This document shows, one piece after another, positions 57,719 to 64,000 of a DNA stretch of 64,000 nucleotides. A model generated the notes under the pieces. It made no database searches. It was not told the DNA's origin and saw nothing but the letters and a program-made list of their open reading frames with translations. The DNA lies in contig NZ_KZ614146.1 of assembly GCF_002886185.1 (NCBI RefSeq), positions 193,927-257,926 of the forward strand. Direction: 5' to 3'. This stretch comes from Salipaludibacillus neizhouensis (GTDB lineage Bacteria; Bacillota; Bacilli; Bacillales; Salisediminibacteriaceae). Position numbers and translations under genes: made by a program. The first letter of the stretch is position 1. Each line of letters opens with the position of its first letter.

Positions 57719-58918
57719 ATGAAAAACATAAAAAATGGAACTAAATCAATTTGGGCAGGGGAAAAAGATTATCTGGCTTTTGGAGCGACACAAGTACCGG
57801 TCGTTCATAGTGTATCGTTTGGTTATGATGACATGGATGAATGGTACGATGTAGCGCTTGGTAAAAAAGAAGGGCATATTTATGGAAGAAACACGAATCC
57901 AACAGTTCAGGCTTTCGAGGATAAGATCCGAATTTTAGAAGGTGCAGAAGCGGCAACAAGCTTCTCCACTGGAATGGCAGCGATTAGCAACACACTTGCT
58001 ACTTTCCTGACACCTGGTGATAGAATTGTTTCGATCAAAGATTCTTATGGTGGAACGAATAAAATATTTACAGAATTTTTGCCAAGACAAAAAGTTGACG
58101 TAACGCTATGCGATACAGGTGATCATGAGGGAATGGAAAGAGAAATTGCTAAGGGGTGCGATATTGTTTATTTGGAGACACCAACCAATCCAACCGTGAA
58201 AATAACAGATATTGAAAGAATGGCGAAAGCAGGAAAAGCAGTAGGTGCAATCGTCGTTGTTGATAATACGTTTGCTACGCCAATTAACCAGAATCCTTTA
58301 GCTTTAGGAGCAGACTTGGTTATTCACAGTGCAACAAAGTTTCTGGGTGGGCATGCCGATGCTCTTGGCGGTTCTTTATGCGGATCAAAGGAATTAGTGG
58401 AACAAGTGTATCATTTCCGTGAAATTAATGGAGCAACTCTCGATCCTATGTCCGCTTATTTCTTGTTAAGAGGAATGAAGACACTTCAACTGAGAATCGC
58501 TCGTCAAAATGAAAATGCTATGAAAGTAGCAACCTATTTAAAAACGATCGATATTGTAGAGGATGTTTTTTATCCGGGACTTGAAGACCATCCGGGACAT
58601 GACATCGCGAAGAAACAAATGAACGGATTTGGCGGGATGCTTAGTTTTGCAGTGAAAGGCGGAGTGGATACTGTTCGACATCTGCTACCTAAACTGACCT
58701 ACGCAAATCGAGCAGCAAATTTAGGTTCGGTGGAAACAATTGTTGGGCCAGCCCGCACGACAAGTCATGTTGAATGCACGCCTGAAGAAAGAGCGGCAGT
58801 TGGGATTGCTGAAGGACTTATACGATATTCAGCAGGTATTGAAGACAGTGAGGATTTGCTTGCAGATTTAGAACAGGCTTTTCAAGCTCTTCCTAAACAC
58901 ATTCATGTTCAAGTCTAA
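57719..58918 (+). CDS. Cys/Met-metabolism PLP enzyme (gamma-lyase/gamma-synthase family)
   Basis: The 399-residue enzyme belongs to the cystathionine gamma-synthase/lyase, methionine gamma-lyase family: YGRNTNPTVQAFEDKI near 60, FSTGMAAIS near 88, Asp in VVVDNTFATPINQNPL and the PLP Lys in SATKFLGGHAD (Lys near 207). These enzymes eliminate or replace the gamma-substituent of amino acids. It sits between an M24 hydrolase and a homoserine dehydrogenase, not with sulfur genes, so production of homoserine by gamma-replacement with water, as in canavanine-gamma-lyase, is a plausible role (inference). ATG 57719 follows AAAGGGGGA; an upstream frame start at 57680 is not supported. Confidence 0.85.
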   Translation: MKNIKNGTKSIWAGEKDYLAFGATQVPVVHSVSFGYDDMDEWYDVALGKKEGHIYGRNTNPTVQAFEDKIRILEGAEAATSFSTGMAAISNTLATFLTPGDRIVSIKDSYGGTNKIFTEFLPRQKVDVTLCDTGDHEGMEREIAKGCDIVYLETPTNPTVKITDIERMAKAGKAVGAIVVVDNTFATPINQNPLALGADLVIHSATKFLGGHADALGGSLCGSKELVEQVYHFREINGATLDPMSAYFLLRGMKTLQLRIARQNENAMKVATYLKTIDIVEDVFYPGLEDHPGHDIAKKQMNGFGGMLSFAVKGGVDTVRHLLPKLTYANRAANLGSVETIVGPARTTSHVECTPEERAAVGIAEGLIRYSAGIEDSEDLLADLEQAFQALPKHIHVQV

Positions 58919-58943
58919 CGATTGAAGTGAAGGGGGATTTAAA

Positions 58944-59996
58944 ATGACAGTAAATTTAGCGTTTATCGGTTTTGGAGGCGTTGGTCAGGCATTAGTGAAA
59001 ATTCTTATGGAAAAGCGTGGCTCACTTATTTCGGAGCATGATTTGGATACTCGAATTGTAGCTGTGTCTGATGTCATGAAAGGTTCTGTCTACGATCCAA
59101 ATGGGCTCGATCCCCAAGTGCTCCTGGATACTGTTGAAACTTGGAACCATGTTGAAAAATACCCGGAAAGTCCTACTACAATTAAAGGATGGGACAGTTT
59201 TAAGACAATAAAGGAATCAAATGCTGATGTGATTGTGGAGGTGGCATTTACAAATGTCACCACCGGTCAGCCGGCAATTGATCATTGTCGGACAGCTTTT
59301 GAATACGGAAAAAGCGTGGTGACGACAAACAAAGGTCCTGTAGCCTTAGCATACAAAGAACTAGCTGCTTTAGCTAAAGATAAACAACGGTTTTGGGGAT
59401 TTGAAGGAACTGTGATGAGTGGTACCCCTGCATTACGCCTTCCATTTACCACTCTTGCCGGTAATGAAATTTCTGAGATTAAAGGAATTTTAAACGGAAC
59501 TACTAACTTTATGTTGACGGAAATGGAAAAAGGACTTGAATATGAGGAGGCGTTAAAACTAGCGCAAACAAAAGGATATGCGGAAGCTGATCCGACAAGT
59601 GACGTAGAAGGTTATGATGCTCGATATAAAACAGTGATCCTGGCGAATGTTGTCTTAGATTATCCGCTTACCTCGGAAGACGTTGTTTGTTCGGGAATGA
59701 CAAGTATTACCCGGGAAATGTTGCTTGAAGCGATCAAGCAGAAGAAAAGATGGCGACTAGTGTCTAGACTGAAGTCGAACAACGGAACAGTCGATGCAAG
59801 TGTTGGACTTGAATTGCTGGATGAGAATGACCCTTTAGCGACAGTAAGTGGTGCTCTTAATGCGATTGTTTACGAATGTGATTTGTCTGGTTCTATTTTA
59901 TTAACGGGTGCAGGAGCTGGTTTAAAAGAAACAGGATTTTCATTACTCATTGACCTTATTCATTATCAAAAAGAGAGAAAATTACTGAATATTTGA
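58944..59996 (+). CDS. Homoserine dehydrogenase-like enzyme
   Basis: The 350-residue protein has an N-terminal NAD(P) fold (LAFIGFGGVGQAL), the link VVTTNKGPVAL near 128 and the catalytic domain motif KGILNGTTNFML near 178, followed by YAEADPTSDVEGYDA. It lacks the ACT regulatory domain of the biosynthetic Gram-positive enzyme of about 430 residues, so it is not feedback-controlled in the usual way. In this operon the oxidative direction, homoserine to aspartate semialdehyde, is likely (inference). 25 bases separate it from the PLP gene. Confidence 0.88.
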   Translation: MTVNLAFIGFGGVGQALVKILMEKRGSLISEHDLDTRIVAVSDVMKGSVYDPNGLDPQVLLDTVETWNHVEKYPESPTTIKGWDSFKTIKESNADVIVEVAFTNVTTGQPAIDHCRTAFEYGKSVVTTNKGPVALAYKELAALAKDKQRFWGFEGTVMSGTPALRLPFTTLAGNEISEIKGILNGTTNFMLTEMEKGLEYEEALKLAQTKGYAEADPTSDVEGYDARYKTVILANVVLDYPLTSEDVVCSGMTSITREMLLEAIKQKKRWRLVSRLKSNNGTVDASVGLELLDENDPLATVSGALNAIVYECDLSGSILLTGAGAGLKETGFSLLIDLIHYQKERKLLNI

Positions 59997-60084
59997 TAAA
60001 TAGACGATGTTATCGATTAGTGCTGATTATAGTAAAATCAGTAAGCTTTAACATACCCAATAAATAAAAGGTGGTGTAATAAGA

Positions 60085-61536
60085 ATGCAAACAAAAATAA
60101 TGTCAGAAAAAATGTTTATAGCAGGAAAGTGGCAAGCCGGAAAAGAGACATTTGACGTAGTTAACCCGCAAAATAACGAAGTGATTGCGAAGGTGCCTTT
60201 AGCGAGTAAGGATGACATGATCTCTGCAATAGAGCAGGCTGATGTAGCGTTTCAACATCTCGCTTCCTGGCCCGTACATGAACGGATTAGAGTATTAACA
60301 AGTGCAGCAAATTACTTGCAGGAGCACCACGAATTGTTTGCAGAAACGATTTCACTTGAAGGAAGTAAAACAATAACGGAATCTCGCGGAGAAGTTTCAC
60401 GGGCAATTCAAACGATAAGGATAAGTGCTGAGGAAGCAAGAAGATTAAAAGGGGAAACCATCAATTTTGATCAAAAGGAAGGCAGTGAAAATCGAGTAGG
60501 GTATTACTACCGCTTCCCGATTGGAGTTATTGGAGCAATCACGCCGTTCAATGATCCTTTAAATTTAGTCGCTCATAAAATAGGTCCGGCAATTGCTGCA
60601 GGAAATCCAATTGTTTTAAAACCGGCATCTGTGACACCATTAAGTGCGATTATGCTAGCAAAAGCATTTGATCAGGCAGGCATTCCAAAAGGATTTCTTT
60701 CGGTAATTACAGGAGCAGGCAGAGAAATAGGGGAAGTGTTGGTGACGCATCCGGCTGTAAAAATGGTTTCGTTTACGGGAGGACTAGAAGCAGGCAAGCA
60801 TATTGCTCACCAAGCCGGTTTGAAAAAAATAAGTATGGAATTGGGATCAAACTCCCCGGTGATCATTTTAAATGATGCGTGCTTAACTGAAGCAGTTGCT
60901 TCAACAGTATCAGGAGCATTTTCTGCCGTAGGGCAAAATTGTATCGGTGTTCAACGAATTTATGTGGAAGAAGCCATTTATGATACATTTCTGCAAAAAT
61001 TTATTGAGAGGACAAAAGAGCTTCAAGTGGGAGACAAAATGTCTGAGTGGACGGATATGGGTCCGCTTATTCAGGAAAAAGAGGCAATTCGAGTCGAGGA
61101 GTGGGTGCAAGAAGCATTGATGGAAGGCGCTACACTTGAAACTGGAGGCACAAGAGATGGTGCTTTTTATGACCCAACTGTACTAACAAATGTGTCTCAT
61201 GATTCTAAAGTTTATTATGAAGAGATATTTGGTCCAGTTGTCATCATTGAATCGATTCAAAACATTCAAGAAGCTGTAAAGCGTGCGAATGAAGTTGAGT
61301 ATGGCTTACAAGCAGGGATATTCACGAAAAATTTAGATGATGCCTTCTATACGGTTCAAAAACTTCATGTTGGCGGTGTCATGGTCAATGATAGCAGTGA
61401 CTATCGGATCGACGAGATGCCTTTTGGTGGAGTAAAAGGTTCTGGATTAGGTCGAGAAGGTGTGAAATTCTCTATGGAGGAAATGACAGAGCCAAAGGTT
61501 GTTTGTTTTAAGTTAGGTAACACGTGGGGGATGTGA
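60085..61536 (+). CDS. NAD(P)-dependent aldehyde dehydrogenase
   Basis: The 483-residue protein has the aldehyde dehydrogenase core: TPFNDPLNLVAHKIGPAIAAGN near 152-173, the general base Glu in SMELGSNSP near 254 and the nucleophile Cys in VGQNCIGVQR near 285. With a homoserine dehydrogenase just upstream, aspartate semialdehyde to aspartate is the obvious candidate reaction (inference); succinate-semialdehyde or lactaldehyde-type activity is the alternative. A GGTGG ribosome site precedes ATG 60085. Its 3' end overlaps the convergent EamA gene by 24 bases. Confidence 0.9.
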   Translation: MQTKIMSEKMFIAGKWQAGKETFDVVNPQNNEVIAKVPLASKDDMISAIEQADVAFQHLASWPVHERIRVLTSAANYLQEHHELFAETISLEGSKTITESRGEVSRAIQTIRISAEEARRLKGETINFDQKEGSENRVGYYYRFPIGVIGAITPFNDPLNLVAHKIGPAIAAGNPIVLKPASVTPLSAIMLAKAFDQAGIPKGFLSVITGAGREIGEVLVTHPAVKMVSFTGGLEAGKHIAHQAGLKKISMELGSNSPVIILNDACLTEAVASTVSGAFSAVGQNCIGVQRIYVEEAIYDTFLQKFIERTKELQVGDKMSEWTDMGPLIQEKEAIRVEEWVQEALMEGATLETGGTRDGAFYDPTVLTNVSHDSKVYYEEIFGPVVIIESIQNIQEAVKRANEVEYGLQAGIFTKNLDDAFYTVQKLHVGGVMVNDSSDYRIDEMPFGGVKGSGLGREGVKFSMEEMTEPKVVCFKLGNTWGM

Positions 61537-62412
61537 TCCCTTGCGTGTTTTTACTGTTAGTAAGACAGAAACCAGTACAAGAACAACACCTAATGTTTGC
61601 CATAGACTGAGAATATCCCGGAATACAGCTACGCCAATAAAAATGGCAACTACAGGTTCAACGGTTGATAGAATCGCAGCACGGCTTGATTCCACATAAG
61701 TGAGACCAAAAGTGTACAATGCATAAGCACCGACTGTGGCAAAAATAGCTAACCCAATACCATTAAAGATTACTGCCGGTTCTGAAAAGAGCTGGGTCTT
61801 ATTCCACAACTGACGTGTAGGAAGTAAGAATAAAGCTCCAAAAAACATCGAGTAAGCAGTAATGGTCAACGTGTTATATCTCCCACTAACGTACTTGCCA
61901 AAGATACTGTAAAGGGCATAGAAAAAACCGGAGGCAATCCCAAATAAAATTGTCGATATTCCTACAGATGATTGACCGAAAGGGAAAAGTCCAACGGCTA
62001 AACTGCAACCTGCGAGCATGACGATTAATGCAGATATTTTATTTAATGAAAAAGGTTCGCCGAAAGTAAACCGTGAAATCAGCGTCACAAACACTGGTCC
62101 GGTATATAAAAGCACAACAGCTAATGATAAATTTGCTTCATCCATAACTGTAAAAAAGAAAAAGTTAAAAAATGCAATACTTATGATTCCTGTTCCAACG
62201 AAGAATGGAAGATCGCGAAATTGTATGTACAGAAGAGAACGTTTCGTGAAAAATAAAAAGAAAAAGATAATTATTGCCGAGAAGATGAGGCGAATGCCGA
62301 CGACTTCCCATGGTGTAAATTCAAATGTATATAAGTTTTGGACAAATAATCCAGTAACCCCCCAAAGTGCTGCACCGAGAATGACCATTAAATATGCGAG
62401 TCGCGGACTCAT
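61513..62412 (-). CDS. EamA (drug/metabolite) transporter
   Basis: The 299-residue protein has ten hydrophobic helices in two EamA repeats, the first starting LGAALWGVTGLFVQNLY and the second GIASGFFYALYSIFGKY near 150, and a basic tail. Members export or import small metabolites, often amino acids. It is convergent with and overlaps the aldehyde dehydrogenase gene, so it may serve the neighbouring operon, but nothing in the sequence proves this. AGGGAGG precedes ATG 62412. Confidence 0.9.
   Translation of the reverse strand: MSPRLAYLMVILGAALWGVTGLFVQNLYTFEFTPWEVVGIRLIFSAIIIFFFLFFTKRSLLYIQFRDLPFFVGTGIISIAFFNFFFFTVMDEANLSLAVVLLYTGPVFVTLISRFTFGEPFSLNKISALIVMLAGCSLAVGLFPFGQSSVGISTILFGIASGFFYALYSIFGKYVSGRYNTLTITAYSMFFGALFLLPTRQLWNKTQLFSEPAVIFNGIGLAIFATVGAYALYTFGLTYVESSRAAILSTVEPVVAIFIGVAVFRDILSLWQTLGVVLVLVSVLLTVKTRKGSHPPRVT
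61519..61553. terminator. Bidirectional terminator inside two overlapping gene ends
   Basis: AACACG (61519-61524) pairs with CGTGTT after an inner GGGATGTGATCCC; T-rich tails follow on both strands. It lies within the 3' codons of both convergent genes. Confidence 0.7.
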
Positions 62413-62573
62413 AAGTTTCCCTCCTTACAACAGTTAGTTTACTAGATCAAAACTTAGCTTAACAGATAAATTCAAAAAAAGCATGAATAGACTTATTAGT
62501 CTGTCCATGCTATAAATAATAGCTTTGTTATCATAAAATTTTCGTCTTTTTGTAGAAGAAACCTGAAAAAAAA

Positions 62574-62650
62574 GGTGGGCGACTCCCACGGAAAAAGTAA
62601 TGGCTGAGGAGTTGGCCGCGGAAATCGTCACACCTAGAGCGAATTCGAGT
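62574..62650 (-). repeat. Shortened, inverted copy of intergenic repeat family A
   Basis: Read on the minus strand it runs from CTCGAATTCGCTCTAGGTG to GTGGGAGTCGCCCACC, the two ends of the family, with the middle shortened. Confidence 0.75.
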
Positions 62651-62685
62651 ACGGCCCTGTTCAAACTAAGAACCCATACTTTATT

Positions 62686-63543
62686 TTATTTCTCCTCGTT
62701 AGACCAAATTAAAACAGTCGTTCCTTCTCCGGCATGAACAGCGATGGAAGAGCTGATTTCTCCAACAAAGGTATCCAATTTTGGAAATTGAATATTAATC
62801 ATTTCCTTTATTTCGTTTGCCCGGTGAAGATCGTTACCGTGCATAATCTGAACTTGTTCAATACGATTTTTTTCTAAAGCTTGTTGGAGTAATTCTAGCA
62901 TTCGGTTCGTTGCCTTTTTCTCAGAACGAACCTTTTGAAATAATTCAAATTCACCGTTTTTAGTAATACGAATGATCGGCTTGATTTTTAGAATGTTGCC
63001 GATTAGGAACTGAGTCCCGGACATGCGGCCACCTTTATAAAATTGATCGAGACTTCCTAGTAGAATATAGTTTTCAGATCGCTTTGATTCTGCTTGAAGT
63101 GTTTCTCTTATTTCCTTTGCAGACTGTTCTTTTTCAGCTAGTTTCATTCCCTTATAAATAAGAGTTGTAATCGCGTAAGACATCGAAAAAGAGTCTACTA
63201 TTTGTACGTCAAATCCAGCCATGTCTCTACCAGAAGCAGAACTATCAAGAGTTCCACTTAATTTACTTGAAATATGAATGGCGACAGCAGATTCGTATTC
63301 CTCGCTTAATTTTTCATATAATTCAGCAAATCTGCCGGCAGCAGGCTGAGAGGTTTTTGGAATTTCCTTATTTGTACGAATACGCTCATATAATTCATCA
63401 GTTGATAAATCGATTCCATCATCAAATGCTTCTCCATCGAATATAATGGCTAATGGCAAAACGTACACGTCAGGATGGTCGAGTAGATCCTTCGTTATAT
63501 ATGCAGTACTGTCGGTTACCCAAGCAATTTTCTTTTTAGTCAT
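62686..63543 (-). CDS. DegV-family fatty-acid-binding protein
   Basis: The 285-residue protein opens KIAWVTDSTAYITKDLL and has the DegV motifs TSQPAAGRFAELYEKL near 79, HISSKLSGTLDSA-like near 100 and GGRMSGTQFLIGNILKIKPII near 171. The family binds a fatty acid and presents it to the kinase FakA for use in phospholipid synthesis (FakB role). It is monocistronic here. No specific partner gene is nearby. Confidence 0.92.
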   Translation of the reverse strand: MTKKKIAWVTDSTAYITKDLLDHPDVYVLPLAIIFDGEAFDDGIDLSTDELYERIRTNKEIPKTSQPAAGRFAELYEKLSEEYESAVAIHISSKLSGTLDSSASGRDMAGFDVQIVDSFSMSYAITTLIYKGMKLAEKEQSAKEIRETLQAESKRSENYILLGSLDQFYKGGRMSGTQFLIGNILKIKPIIRITKNGEFELFQKVRSEKKATNRMLELLQQALEKNRIEQVQIMHGNDLHRANEIKEMINIQFPKLDTFVGEISSSIAVHAGEGTTVLIWSNEEK

Positions 63544-63850
63544 TACTATATCCTACTTTCTTATAATAGAGTCAGTATATAATGAGACGAAGAGTTTATT
63601 AATTAGGTTTTAAGGCTATTCAGCGTGAGTTCTTACAAAATGTTTAATTTCTTATATTATACTAGCTATTTTAATTAATACCAAGTACTAATTACAGGTC
63701 CTAATATATTCCTTTTTTGTTACTTTCGTAAACTCCGGTTTTCTATAGTAATGATCGATAAAGCGAAGGGTGTTGCCGATGGATCTGTCTATAGCTGATT
63801 CAAGCCAAGCATTTCAAACTAAAACAACAATCTATAAGAAAATACCCTTT
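63544..63850. other. Intergenic stretch without a recognised gene
   Basis: No gene is visible. It separates the divergent DegV gene from the hairpin and Mur-ligase fragment at the right edge, and could hold lost N-terminal remains of the latter. Confidence 0.5.
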
Positions 63851-63890
63851 ATTAAATATAAAACAAGAAGATTGTTGTTTTATATTTAAT
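63822..63890. repeat. Overlapping inverted repeats at the edge of the Mur-ligase fragment
   Basis: ATTAAATATAAAACAA (63851-63866) is mirrored exactly at 63875-63890. Independently, CAACAATCT (63822-63830) is mirrored by AGATTGTTG (63869-63877). The two hairpins are mutually exclusive. Confidence 0.75.
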
Positions 63891-64000
63891 TGGTCACATC
63901 TGAAAGCTATAATACAAAGCTTGGTGTAACGAGAACTATTAATGAGCAATTGAAGCCGTATCATGATATTTTTATTGCTGAAATGGGTGCGAAGCAAGAA
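63890..64000 (+). pseudogene. 5'-truncated Mur-ligase-like fragment (runs off the window)
   Basis: 37 codons open at the right edge: VTSESYNTKLGVTRTINE, then PYHDIFIAEMGAKQE. This is the central ATP-ligase region of the MurF-like Mur ligase family. A TAA at 63887 precedes it, and no N-terminal domain or ribosome site is upstream, so the gene appears cut within its reading frame by the palindrome at 63851-63890. Without sequence to the right, a gene broken by an insertion or an old deletion cannot be told apart. Confidence 0.65.

Noticed and set aside
56485-61536. A complete ectoine degradation operon
   Set aside because: Only a DoeA-like protein and an aldehyde dehydrogenase fit; deacetylase and transaminase are absent, and the PLP enzyme is of the gamma-lyase family, not a transaminase.

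Overview
The window looks like the chromosome of a low-GC Gram-positive bacterium of the Bacillaceae, probably a plant-polymer-degrading and perhaps halotolerant one (inference). The signs are the Bacillus-type RhaEW fusion, the AraR/AraM/AraA/AraD set, the LplABC transporter, DUF624 and DUF3899 proteins, DegV, AGGAGG-type ribosome sites, catabolite-response (cre)-like boxes and a roughly 120-bp intergenic repeat of the kind seen in Bacillaceae. No rRNA, tRNA, insertion sequence, phage gene or CRISPR array was seen.

Layout. 0.4-7.9 kb: L-rhamnose catabolism (rhaR divergent from rhaEW plus an ASRT-domain gene; an AraC regulator; rhaB-rhaA). 8.3-17.9 kb: an AraC regulator with a GH4 LplD-like glycosidase, decayed copies of oppF and an acetyltransferase gene, a lipoprotein, the LplABC-type importer and a DUF624 protein. 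18.3-19.6 kb: a patchwork of pieces of genes found elsewhere in the window. 19.9-28.5 kb: peptidase C26, dipeptidase M19, a DUF3899 protein, an oligopeptide ABC importer (oppABCDF) and a GNAT acetyltransferase. 28.7-45 kb: arabinan/arabino-oligosaccharide use (DUF624 protein, importer, two GH43, two GH51, an ArsR-like regulator, araD, araA, araR, araM). 45-54 kb: small proteins, a GH4 relic, and a beta-glucoside system (ROK kinase, GH1 6-phospho-beta-glucosidase, LacI regulator, importer). 54.4-61.5 kb: a PucR-regulated operon with an M24 hydrolase, a cystathionine-gamma-lyase-like PLP enzyme, a homoserine dehydrogenase and an aldehyde dehydrogenase. 61.5-64 kb: EamA transporter, DegV protein and the start of a Mur-ligase-like fragment.

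How the genes work together. Rhamnose goes through isomerase, kinase and the fused aldolase/dehydrogenase to dihydroxyacetone phosphate and lactate. Arabino-oligosaccharides enter intact, are cut inside the cell by GH43 and GH51 enzymes, and arabinose goes through AraA and AraD; no ribulokinase gene is present here. Beta-glucosides appear to enter unphosphorylated, be phosphorylated by the ROK kinase and be split by GH1. All three sugar ABC importers lack an ATPase gene and presumably share an MsmX-type ATPase encoded elsewhere.

Two observations stand out. First, the 8.3-28.5 kb region carries two diverged copies of an araC-lplD-...-oppF-acetyltransferase block that have decayed reciprocally: copy 1 keeps araC and lplD and has lost the peptide genes, copy 2 keeps the peptide genes and has a shredded, internally inverted araC-lplD. 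Second, the 54.4-61.5 kb operon has the enzyme logic gamma-substituted amino acid to homoserine to aspartate semialdehyde to aspartate, as described for canavanine-gamma-lyase pathways, but with an added DoeA-like M24 hydrolase; its substrate is unknown.
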